A stretch of 64,000 nt of DNA from Eubacterium sp. MSJ-33 (GCF_022174665.1 NZ_CP076562.1:870001-934000); one strand, 5' to 3'; shown: positions 23,240 to 29,083, counted from the stretch's first letter. Notes: generated by a model not told the origin, from the sequence alone. Numbers and translations are program-made.

Positions 23240-23431
23240 ATGCCAACTTCTGATTCTTTATACACATTTCCGTCTAATCAGCAGGAAGCATTAGCTATGC
23301 TCTATCTCCAGAATCAGGACTTATCTGGTTTAACGCCGGCACAGCTTGCCGATAAGTACAACTCTGTTCGCGATGAGATTAAACAACGTTTCTCAGAAAT
23401 TCGTGCGGAAAAGCGGAAAGGCATGTACTAA
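23240..23431 (+). CDS. 63-residue protein in a lone plus-strand cassette
   Basis: ATG 23240 is preceded by GAAAGGGGGAATTTCTAT. The protein is helical (QQEALAMLYLQNQDLSGLTPAQ, DKYNSVRDEIKQRFSEIRAEKRK). It has its own promoter and a strong terminator nine bases after the stop, and runs against the flanking lytic genes, which is the layout of a moron gene expressed in the lysogen. Family not recognised. Confidence 0.78.
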   Translation: MPTSDSLYTFPSNQQEALAMLYLQNQDLSGLTPAQLADKYNSVRDEIKQRFSEIRAEKRKGMY

Positions 23432-23439
23432 TTACACTT

Positions 23440-23466
23440 GCCTATATCGCATATTGCGGTATAGGC
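23440..23466 (+). terminator. Terminator of the plus-strand cassette
   Basis: GCCTATATCGCA / TGCGGTATAGGC, 12 pairs with one G-U and loop TAT, followed by TTTTTAT. It stops four bases short of the stop codon of the minus-strand gene 23470..23658. Confidence 0.88.
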
Positions 23467-23469
23467 TTT

Positions 23470-23658
23470 TTATAATGCTCTCAACATAGCCGCTTTTGCA
23501 TTGATCAGCTCTGCAACTGCATTCACTGTATCTACATATTTCTCATCTTTTTTTGCATCAAGATTCTGTATCTGCTGACATACCGATATAATCGTTGCAT
23601 CGATTTCTATATCAACTTTCTGCAGATTCATTTGTGCTTCTGTTTCTTTCATCGCCAT
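23470..23658 (-). CDS. Small helical protein, paralogue of 23726..24043
   Basis: 62 residues from ATG 23658 (GGAAGGAGGCGTGAGT). The body (VDIEIDATIISVCQQIQNLD, VDTVNAVAELINAKAAML) matches the layout of the neighbour's C-terminal half (LDTAAIKICELIQEKASDLD, LDVINALSNAISAIGNY). It ends abruptly where the plus-strand cassette begins, and a matching C-terminal fragment survives at 23180..23207, so it was probably truncated by that cassette. Function unknown. Confidence 0.65.
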   Translation of the reverse strand: MAMKETEAQMNLQKVDIEIDATIISVCQQIQNLDAKKDEKYVDTVNAVAELINAKAAMLRAL

Positions 23659-23725
23659 ACTCACGCCTCCTTCCCTTTACCCTGCTTCCTACGTGTTTCT
23701 CTATTGACCATTAACACATCCACCT

Positions 23726-24043
23726 CTATACTTTCCTTACAGGCTCCCGCCAGCTGCTATTTCTGGCAGGATTTTCTAACGCAAATAACTGACTTCGATA
23801 ATTCCCTATTGCACTTATTGCGTTTGATAATGCATTGATTACATCAAGATCTATTTTTGTGCCTCCATGAATGTCCAAATCACTTGCTTTTTCCTGAATA
23901 AGCTCACATATCTTGATAGCCGCTGTATCCAATGTTTCAATTTTTTCGAGAGTAAATATATATCTGCTTTTTCTATCTATCTCTCTGTTCAACAAATCCA
24001 TTTTTTTACATAATGAATCATATTCTTCCTGTTTCTCTTCCAT
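23726..24043 (-). CDS. Coiled-coil small protein of the repeated-leader array
   Basis: 105 residues from ATG 24043 (GGGAAGGAGGCGAGAATAGGAAG). The N-terminus is a coiled coil (EEYDSLCKKMDLLNREIDRK), followed by the helical pair shared with the 62-residue neighbour, and the end SWREPVRKV. Function unknown; it is in the early minus-strand operon after Cro. Confidence 0.68.
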   Translation of the reverse strand: MEEKQEEYDSLCKKMDLLNREIDRKSRYIFTLEKIETLDTAAIKICELIQEKASDLDIHGGTKIDLDVINALSNAISAIGNYRSQLFALENPARNSSWREPVRKV

Positions 24044-24080
24044 CTTCCTATTCTCGCCTCCTTCCCTTTGCCCTGCTGCC

Positions 24081-24290
24081 CTATTGGGTATCCTCTTTGA
24101 TCGCCCCAAACTGAACTCCATTGATAATTTCATATCCATTCTTGCAATATCCCAGTCTCTTCAATCTACCCATTGCCTGGGATATTGCTTTGTTTACTGG
24201 CTCCATTTCGTCCTTGGGAGCTGCAACGACGATCTTTGTGCATTTCGTCGGATCTGCTCCCCTGCTCCATCGGATCATAGGTACTTCCAT
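24081..24290 (-). CDS. Hypothetical small protein of the repeated-leader array
   Basis: 69 residues from ATG 24290 (AAGGGGGCGAGAAT). It starts MEVPMIRWSRGADPTKCTKIVV and ends with a helical, basic part and NGVQFGAIKEDTQ. Its leader has the same ~25 bases as those of the next two genes. Function unknown. Confidence 0.6.
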   Translation of the reverse strand: MEVPMIRWSRGADPTKCTKIVVAAPKDEMEPVNKAISQAMGRLKRLGYCKNGYEIINGVQFGAIKEDTQ

Positions 24291-24293
24291 ATT

Positions 24294-24325
24294 CTCGCCC
24301 CCTTCCCTTTGCTCCGCTGCCTCCT
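24294..24325 (-). repeat. Repeated leader, copy 1 (others at 24054..24080 and 23672..23698)
   Basis: On the minus strand each of three consecutive small genes is preceded by GCAG-G-G-AAAGGGAAGG-GGCG-GA (a few positions vary). The Shine-Dalgarno lies inside it. This shows that the genes arose as a tandem array, or that the leader is conserved for control. Confidence 0.7.
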
Positions 24326-24427
24326 GTTATGGTCCTACATGTGTAGTAAGACGACATCGAACAGAAAAAAAACTATAAATGAGATTTTTTTTAAAATTTT
24401 TCTTTTGTTCTGCTTCCGTATCAAATT

Positions 24428-24661
24428 CTATATAGAATTTACGGTTTTATCGTAATCTAAAGGTAAAAAAATAAGTCGATTATATGGCACTCCATATAAC
24501 TCCTCAATTCTTCGAATGATCGGAACATCAGGATAGCTCTTCCCTCTTTCATAATTACCAAGCGTATCCTTGCTTATACCAATGAGTTTTGCTGCTTCTT
24601 CCTGATTATATCCCTTTAATTCTCTAGCCTGTTTTAACGTCATTGCAACCGGAAAATCCAC
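24428..24661 (-). CDS. Cro-like XRE regulator
   Basis: 77 residues, GTG start 24661 fixed by AAAGGAGGAAGAAAGTT. LKQARELKGYNQEEAAKLIGISKDTLGNYERG is a classical XRE helix-turn-helix. It is divergent from the repressor gene and first in the lytic operon, the Cro position. Confidence 0.88.
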   Translation of the reverse strand: MDFPVAMTLKQARELKGYNQEEAAKLIGISKDTLGNYERGKSYPDVPIIRRIEELYGVPYNRLIFLPLDYDKTVNSI

Positions 24662-24694
24662 AACTTTCTTCCTCCTTTCGTAATTTTCAAGTGT

Positions 24695-24723
24695 ATCTTA
24701 CTACGCTTTAACCGTAATGTCAA
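24695..24723 (-). promoter_or_regulatory. Lytic (cro) promoter
   Basis: Minus strand: TTGACA at 24723..24718, 17 bases, TAAGAT at 24700..24695. The spacer contains TTACGGTTAAAGCGTAG, with TTAC/GTAA-type half sites. It faces the repressor promoter. Confidence 0.8.
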
Positions 24724-24752
24724 CGTTTTTTTCGTAATTTTTTCAATTTATA

Positions 24753-24781
24753 TTGATTTTTTTACGTTTTAATCTTATACT
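24753..24781 (+). promoter_or_regulatory. Repressor operon promoter
   Basis: TTGATT at 24753, 17 bases, TATACT at 24776. Two direct repeats TTTCGTAATTTT..CAA (24676..24690 and 24730..24746) and further CGTAA/TTACG elements between the two promoters are the likely operators. Confidence 0.72.
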
Positions 24782-24803
24782 AACATCCAAGGAGGTGATT
24801 TTT

Positions 24804-25436
24804 ATGGGTAGTCTTGGTAATAAACAAATTATGGCCAGGAACATACAGTACTATATGTCCTTACATCATAAAGATAGAAACGATATGTGTGAGGCATTGG
24901 GGGTTAAATATACTACCTTTACGGATTGGGTTAAAGGAAACTCTTATCCAAGAATTGATAAGATAGAACTTATGGCTAATTATTTTGGAATCAGCAAATC
25001 TGATCTAGTCGAGGAACATTCTTCTCAATCCAATAGTACTAAAGGGCGCACTATCAATGTTCTTGGTCGAGTTGCTGCAGGTATTCCAATCAATGCAATT
25101 ACTGAAATAATCGACACCGAAGAGATATCTGAAGAAATGTCCAAGACTGGTGAATACTTTGGCTTGAAGATCCGTGGTGATTCTATGGAGCCGCGCATCT
25201 GCGATGGCGATGTTGTAATTGTTCGCCAACAGGACGATGCAGAATCCGGAGATATTGTAATTGCTATGGTCAATGGGGACGATGCGACATGTAAGCGATT
25301 AGTCAAATACGCTTCCAGCATCGCGCTTGTTTCTCTCAATAGCAAGTATGAACCTATGATGTTTACAAATGAAGAGATAATGTCCAAGCCGGTACGTGTG
25401 ATCGGTAAGGTAGTTGAATTAAGAGGAAAATTCTAA
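24804..25436 (+). CDS. CI-like repressor with S24 autocleavage domain
   Basis: 210 residues from ATG 24804 (AAGGAGGTGATTTTT). An XRE-type HTH covers about 6-60 (DMCEALGVKYTTFTDWVKG). The LexA-type peptidase has cleavage site A92-G93 (RVAAGIP), Ser127 in RGDSMEP and Lys164 in ATCKRLV. It should hold the lysogenic state and be inactivated through RecA during DNA damage. It is the first gene of a three-gene operon with the anchored protein and the ion channel. Confidence 0.95.
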   Translation: MGSLGNKQIMARNIQYYMSLHHKDRNDMCEALGVKYTTFTDWVKGNSYPRIDKIELMANYFGISKSDLVEEHSSQSNSTKGRTINVLGRVAAGIPINAITEIIDTEEISEEMSKTGEYFGLKIRGDSMEPRICDGDVVIVRQQDDAESGDIVIAMVNGDDATCKRLVKYASSIALVSLNSKYEPMMFTNEEIMSKPVRVIGKVVELRGKF

Positions 25437-25460
25437 TCTATTGAGAAAAGGGGATACACA

Positions 25461-25928
25461 ATGGAAACAAATGTTAAAAAGGAACCTAATAAAAAAGGAG
25501 CTGGATGTCTTACTCTTATCATCCTATTTGCAATTATTGTTATTGTAGCTGTTAGTTGTGGTAAAAAGAAATCCAATAACGGAGATTCCCAACACATATA
25601 TGATAACGCTCAGGTACGTGATGTTATAAACGGAAGTGGTAACGCAAAAATTGGTGAGTATTCTATTGTCAAGGCTTCATCAAGTGAAATTACAGATGAT
25701 GTGCTTAATGATTGGTATTTTAATTATGTGAAGAAGAATAATTACAATTATTGTATGATTGTTTATACTGATATGGATGGAGTTGGTGTCTATTCAAGTT
25801 CAGGAATGGTTGTAAAGGATGCCGGTCTTGATATTGACTCCAATGGCGTTTATACATATACATCTCGTAGCGGCGAAACAACTTATTGGGAAAAGAACAA
25901 TACATTGGAATTAGATAAACATGAATAA
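25461..25928 (+). CDS. Membrane-anchored or lipoprotein-like protein cotranscribed with the repressor
   Basis: 155 residues, 24 bases after the repressor stop, AAGGGGATACACA upstream. A Lys-rich N-terminus and one hydrophobic helix (residues 14-32) end at AVSC33, a possible lipobox with a weak -3 residue. The remaining ~120 residues would lie outside the cell: acidic, Asn/Tyr/Asp-rich, beta-type repeats such as CMIVYTDMDGVGVYSSSG and GVYTYTSRSGETTYW. No enzyme motif was found. Its last eight bases overlap the channel gene, so the two are translationally coupled. Confidence 0.85.
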   Translation: METNVKKEPNKKGAGCLTLIILFAIIVIVAVSCGKKKSNNGDSQHIYDNAQVRDVINGSGNAKIGEYSIVKASSSEITDDVLNDWYFNYVKKNNYNYCMIVYTDMDGVGVYSSSGMVVKDAGLDIDSNGVYTYTSRSGETTYWEKNNTLELDKHE

Positions 25929-26682
25929 GAAAAATGTATTTTTCAAAACTGCATATGATATCACATTCTCAATTCTGGCAATTATCGCTGTTGCCCTATC
26001 GGTTTACGATATACGAGTCGGATGCGAGCCTTGGCAGCTTATAGCGGATGAAGTTATCACAATCATTTTTATTATCGATTATTTTGTTCGCTTATTCCTA
26101 GCGAAAGATAAAAAGGATTTTATCCGGAAGAATGTACTGGATCTGATTGCAATCATTCCATTTACTTCGATATTTAAGATATTCCGGATATTCAAACTCT
26201 TCCGCTTTGCAAAGATAGCAAAGGTTTTGAAGCTTGCCCGCCTTGGAGCCTACTTCGGTCGGTTATATGATCGGATCCGATTCTTCTTTGAATTGAATGG
26301 CTTGAAGTACATGGTGTTTGCAAGTGTTGTCTGCATCTTGATCGGTGGCGTGTCGATACACTACGCTGAAGGGATGTCGATATCAGATGGTGTCTGGTGG
26401 AGCTTCGTTACAGCAACGACCGTCGGCTATGGTGATATATCTCCAAGCTCACTTGTTGGCCGCATCATAGCATCCGTGCTTATGATCGTGGGAATTGGTT
26501 TGATTGGTTCTCTCACGAGTACCATCACCGCATTGTTTTTCCAGAAGAAAAAGAAATCGTCCGGCTCCTCCGAAGAACAGCTCATTGCTACTATTCAGAC
26601 ACAACTGGATGATTTCGATAACCTGTCCGATTCTGACATTCAAACAATATGTAATACGCTGTATGCGTTGCATAATAAATAA
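25921..26682 (+). CDS. Voltage-gated K+ channel in the lysogeny operon
   Basis: 253 residues. S1 8-29, S2 41-60, S3 ~70-85. S4 has positive residues at every third position (K86, R89, K92, R95, K98, K101, K104, R107). S5 is ~128-147, the pore helix and filter TTVGYGD lie at 166-172, S6 is ~178-207. The cytosolic tail of about 45 residues is acidic. All elements of a working Kv-type channel are present. It lies in a prophage repressor operon rather than with host transport genes, which suggests a role against other phages or in lysogen physiology. Confidence 0.95.
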   Translation: MNKKNVFFKTAYDITFSILAIIAVALSVYDIRVGCEPWQLIADEVITIIFIIDYFVRLFLAKDKKDFIRKNVLDLIAIIPFTSIFKIFRIFKLFRFAKIAKVLKLARLGAYFGRLYDRIRFFFELNGLKYMVFASVVCILIGGVSIHYAEGMSISDGVWWSFVTATTVGYGDISPSSLVGRIIASVLMIVGIGLIGSLTSTITALFFQKKKKSSGSSEEQLIATIQTQLDDFDNLSDSDIQTICNTLYALHNK

Positions 26683-26685
26683 ACA

Positions 26686-26701
26686 ATATAATACACTTAA
26701 C
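26686..26701. repeat. 16-base inverted repeat, left copy (right copy 26927..26942)
   Basis: ATATAATACACTTAAC occurs on the plus strand here and on the minus strand at 26942..26927, without mismatch. Each copy holds the -10 box and start point of one of two convergent promoters enclosing the small toxin gene. Confidence 0.85.
26687..26692 (+). promoter_or_regulatory. Toxin promoter -10 box
   Basis: TATAAT with predicted start near 26699. The -35 region (TGCGTT at the right spacing) is poor, so it may be weak or activated. Confidence 0.5.
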
Positions 26702-26760
26702 CGGGCAGCTGAGAGGTGTTACACCATATCCGTTCGAGTCTTGGAAGGGAGTGGTGCCTT

Positions 26761-26838
26761 ATGAGTACATATGAGGAATTCATGGTGTTACTTACCATTG
26801 CAATACTTATTGTAACGATTCTGAATCATAGAAAGTAA
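26761..26838 (+). CDS. 25-residue membrane toxin (type I, holin-like) candidate
   Basis: ATG 26761 behind GGAAGGGAGTGGTGCCTT. The peptide is MSTYEEFMVLLTIA followed by ILIVTILNHRK: a short acidic start, one hydrophobic helix and a basic tail, as in the putative holin-like type I toxins of Firmicutes. The 5' leader contains GAGGTGTTACACC, which can fold on itself. A convergent promoter makes an RNA overlapping the 3' end. Confidence 0.78.
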   Translation: MSTYEEFMVLLTIAILIVTILNHRK

Positions 26839-26878
26839 GAAAAACACCTCAGCCGGTCAAGCACAAGGTGTTTTTCTT
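26837..26878. terminator. Bidirectional terminator shared by toxin mRNA and antisense RNA
   Basis: AAGAAAAACACCT and AGGTGTTTTTCTT pair without mismatch (13 pairs) around a 16-base loop. The A/T ends give a U-run in both directions. It begins inside the toxin stop codon. Confidence 0.88.
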
Positions 26879-26929
26879 TGAATAGTTTGCCGGACGGATA
26901 GGTCGTATCTATCGCTCGGCTGTCTTGTT
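26837..26929 (-). ncRNA. Antisense RNA antitoxin candidate
   Basis: Expected from the promoter 26936..26964 to the shared terminator, about 90 bases, without an ORF. It overlaps the 3' part of the toxin mRNA by about 40 bases, as in Fst/RNAII or TxpA/RatA type systems. Confidence 0.68.
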
Positions 26930-26935
26930 AAGTGT

Positions 26936-26964
26936 ATTATATGTTATTTGGTTGATTTTTTCAA
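26936..26964 (-). promoter_or_regulatory. Promoter of the antisense RNA
   Basis: Minus strand: TTGAAA at 26964..26959, 17 bases, TATAAT at 26941..26936. It is close to consensus and stronger than the toxin promoter, as type I systems require. Palindrome copy 3 lies 20 bases upstream of the -35. Confidence 0.8.
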
Positions 26965-26983
26965 CCCCAAATCACCTGCAGTT

Positions 26984-26999
26984 GTTGCACCGGTGCAAC
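26984..26999. repeat. Palindrome copy 3 (GTTGCACCGGTGCAAC)
   Basis: An exact third copy, followed by TT as in the other two. It lies upstream of the antisense RNA promoter and is not in a gene. A second palindrome, GGTACA-GAT-TGTACC, follows at 27012..27026. Confidence 0.85.
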
Positions 27000-27045
27000 T
27001 TTTACAACCAGGGTACAGATTGTACCTTGCTTCATAACTTCATAA

Positions 27046-27077
27046 CAAAAAGAATCCCCCGTGTTGGCGCACGAGGG
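27046..27077 (-). terminator. Terminator of the integrase-leader small RNA
   Basis: Eight pairs (one T-G) with loop CGCCAA, followed on the minus strand by ATTCTTTTTG. Confidence 0.7.
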
Positions 27078-27119
27078 ACTCAGATACACCATCTAAGGGG
27101 ATGGCATACCAAAACATAC
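27046..27119 (-). ncRNA. Putative small RNA upstream of the integrase
   Basis: A minus-strand promoter (27126..27154) and a terminator 50-75 bases further (stem CCCTCGTG / CACGGGGG at 27077..27056, then ATTCTTTTT) enclose about 74 bases without an ORF. The RNA starts in the integrase leader and runs away from the integrase. Confidence 0.55.
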
Positions 27120-27141
27120 GAACATATTATACCATCCCCTT
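27095..27141. repeat. 10-base inverted repeat around the small-RNA -10 box
   Basis: AAGGGGATGG (27095..27104) and CCATCCCCTT (27132..27141) are perfectly complementary, 27 bases apart, and enclose the minus-strand TATAAT. Read as integrase mRNA, they would form a hairpin 30 bases before the integrase start. Confidence 0.65.
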
Positions 27142-27154
27142 CTTTACAAATCAA
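27126..27154 (-). promoter_or_regulatory. Promoter divergent from the integrase
   Basis: Minus strand: TTGATT at 27154..27149, 17 bases, TATAAT at 27131..27126. It drives the putative small RNA. Confidence 0.68.
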
Positions 27155-27171
27155 TAAAGGAGGGATTTTTT

Positions 27172-28314
27172 ATGTGGTGTGAACCTAGAAAAAATGGAAC
27201 GGTTGTCTACCGGGAACGGTATAAGGATCCTTTGACGGAGAAAACCAAGATAGTATCGGTTGTCAAGCCGAAGGATACTCCGCAGAATAAGAACAAGGCG
27301 CTCAGAGAGCTTTCTGCTAAGATAGAGGTACTAATTCAAACTACGCAGTCTAAAAATGTCTCTGTGACGCTCTCACAGCTTCAGAGTGAGTATCTGAAGG
27401 CACAGGCACTTGTATTCAAACAAGCAACCGTTAAAAGAAATCGAGTAATTACATCTAAGATGATTGACCTGCTTGGTCCGTGTTCTATCGTTGATAATCT
27501 AACTGCGCAATATGTAAATTCGATGCTTCTCAATTCAAGTAAGCCAATTAGCACAATCAACAACTACTTAACAAGGTTTAAGGCTATGCTAAATTGGGGG
27601 TATGAAAACGATTATCACGATAATTTGAAATTGATTAGCAAACTCAAGCTATTTCAAGATACAAATTCTGAAACATCAGATATGTCCGAAAAAATAACGG
27701 AAAAGTATCTGGAACCAAACGAAGTGCACACCATGCTTGATTATATGAAAAAAGGAAATCTATGGCATTGGTACTATGTTACTTCAATCCTTGTTCTTAC
27801 AGGTCTGCGCTTCGGAGAGCTCACAGCGCTCGAAATAAATGATGTTGATATGGAGCATCGGACAATTCATATCACTAAGAATTACGATCCAAACAATGAC
27901 ATTTTGACAACACCAAAAACTGCTACTTCCATCCGAGATGTTCACATTCAACCGGATTTATATACAGAGTTAAAAAAATGTATTTTGTGGAGGAATGAAA
28001 TATTGTTGGAAAAAGGATTTCGAACGTCTTTATTGATTCCAAACATTCGAACCGGATATTATATGAGTCATCGAGCCTTTGAAAAATTTTTTGGTGAGGC
28101 AACAGAGCAACAGCTTGGCCGTCATCTATCTCCACACGCATTACGACACACACATGCATCGCTTTTGGCGGAAAACGGTATGACTACTGATGAAATAGCA
28201 AGAAGACTTGGACACAACAGAAGTGTTGTAACAAAACAGATATATATCCATGTAACCAAAAAGGTAAAGGAAAATGACAATCAGAAATTGGATAAAATCA
28301 AATTGTTTTCATGA
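27172..28314 (+). CDS. int: Tyrosine integrase
   Basis: 380 residues, ATG 27172 behind AAAGGAGGGATTTTTT. An arm-binding N-terminus (PRKNGTVVYRERYKDP) and a SAM-like core domain (residues 65-165) precede the catalytic domain with R213 (TGLRFGELTAL), K249, H322-x-x-R325 (HALRHTH), H348 (RLGHNR) and Tyr358 (KQIYIHV). It catalyses integration and, with an excisionase, excision. It is the last phage gene before the chromosome. Confidence 0.97.
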   Translation: MWCEPRKNGTVVYRERYKDPLTEKTKIVSVVKPKDTPQNKNKALRELSAKIEVLIQTTQSKNVSVTLSQLQSEYLKAQALVFKQATVKRNRVITSKMIDLLGPCSIVDNLTAQYVNSMLLNSSKPISTINNYLTRFKAMLNWGYENDYHDNLKLISKLKLFQDTNSETSDMSEKITEKYLEPNEVHTMLDYMKKGNLWHWYYVTSILVLTGLRFGELTALEINDVDMEHRTIHITKNYDPNNDILTTPKTATSIRDVHIQPDLYTELKKCILWRNEILLEKGFRTSLLIPNIRTGYYMSHRAFEKFFGEATEQQLGRHLSPHALRHTHASLLAENGMTTDEIARRLGHNRSVVTKQIYIHVTKKVKENDNQKLDKIKLFS

Positions 28315-28366
28315 TTCTGCACACTTTTTGCACACCTGCCAATTTTTCAGAATCAAAAAGCTGGCT

Positions 28367-28392
28367 GAAACCCTTGATAATACAAGGGTTTC
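28367..28392 (+). terminator. Integrase terminator
   Basis: GAAACCCTTG / CAAGGGTTTC, ten perfect pairs with loop ATAATA, then TTCTTTTC. Confidence 0.88.
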
Positions 28393-28401
28393 TTCTTTTC
28401 T

Positions 28402-28421
28402 GTTCGATTCCCGTTACCAGC
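28402..28421 (+). other. Candidate attR core: 3' end of a tRNA
   Basis: GTTCGATTCCCGTTACCAGC looks like the T-loop (TTCGATT fits TTCRANY), the 3' strand of the T-stem (CCCGT) and the 3' acceptor strand (TACCAGC) of a tRNA, whose 5' acceptor would be GCTGGTA, as in tRNA-Thr types. The bases before it (TTTCTG) do not pair as a T-stem, so only a fragment is present. This is what integration into a tRNA 3' end leaves at the distal junction. The intact tRNA would be at the left end, outside the window. Confidence 0.45.
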
Positions 28422-28428
28422 TTAAAAA

Positions 28429-28454
28429 AAGGAACTTCGCAATCGAAGTTCCTT
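28429..28454. terminator. sigH terminator
   Basis: AAGGAACTTCG / CGAAGTTCCTT (11 pairs), loop of four bases, with an A-run on the left and a T-rich run on the right, so it can work in both directions. It ends the minus-strand sigH transcript. Confidence 0.88.
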
Positions 28455-28472
28455 TTCTTTTTGCTTTATTCA

Positions 28473-29066
28473 TTATTTTCTGGACAACTTGGCCCGGATT
28501 CGCTGCAACGCATTATCAACCGCTTTTTCTGTCTTTCCTAACTGCTCCGCTATCGCATCATAGGATAACCCCTGTAAATACAAAGTCAGCACCTGCTGTT
28601 CTAATATGCTTAACTCCTTCCGGATTCGCTCCTTCCGGTCCTTCTGCTGTTCTTTTGCAAGAAGAAGCTTCTCCGGGTCTTCCTGTCTGGCAGACTCAAG
28701 CCGCTCCCCCAGCATGAAATTGTCACTGTCCTCTGCATTCATATACAGAGAAACATACGAATTTAACGGCACGTGTTTCTTGCGGTTGGAATTTGTAATT
28801 GCATTCTGTATCTGTCTGCGGACACAAAGCGTTGCAAATGTTGCAAACCCGGCAGCTTTCTCCGGCCGGTAATCCCGGATTGCTTTGAACAACCCTATCA
28901 TGCCTTCCTGTGCCAAATCCTCCGTCTCTGCACCAATCAGATACACCGTACGCACCTCGCGCTTGACCAGATATCCGTACTTTTGCAGCATGAATTCCAT
29001 TGCCTCATCATCACCTGACCGTCCAAGCACAAGTATTTGATTGTCATCCATCTTTGTATAATCCAA
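28473..29066 (-). CDS. sigH: RNA polymerase sigma-H factor
   Basis: 197 residues. Region 2 is DLAQEGMIGLFKAIRDY and FATFATLCVRRQIQNAI, region 4 LSILEQQVLTLYLQGLSY and AIAEQLGKTEKAVDNALQRI. Length and sequence style match Spo0H of spore formers. Its place after rlmB and mrnC agrees with the Bacillus/Clostridia order cysS-mrnC-rlmB-(yacP)-sigH. The prophage lies directly downstream. Confidence 0.92.
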   Translation of the reverse strand: MDYTKMDDNQILVLGRSGDDEAMEFMLQKYGYLVKREVRTVYLIGAETEDLAQEGMIGLFKAIRDYRPEKAAGFATFATLCVRRQIQNAITNSNRKKHVPLNSYVSLYMNAEDSDNFMLGERLESARQEDPEKLLLAKEQQKDRKERIRKELSILEQQVLTLYLQGLSYDAIAEQLGKTEKAVDNALQRIRAKLSRK

Positions 29067-29083
29067 CGCCTCTACTCCGTATC

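Noticed and set aside
24166..24357. 63-codon minus-strand frame over the repeated leader
   Set aside because: It reads through the repeated leader and the 24081..24290 gene in another frame; its product has no pattern of its own.
24345..24427. A/T-rich imperfect hairpin after the Cro-like gene as a terminator
   Set aside because: The GAACAG..TTGTTC pairing is broken by mismatched A/T runs and the order of stem and U-run is poor; it may only be A/T-rich intergenic DNA.
25921..26682. K+ channel as a host gene outside the prophage
   Set aside because: It overlaps a gene cotranscribed with the phage repressor and lies between the repressor and the integrase, so it is inside the element.
28317..28340. 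TGCACAC direct repeats after the integrase stop as a CRISPR or att array
   Set aside because: Only two short units 13 bases apart; too little to call an array, though they could be integrase arm sites.
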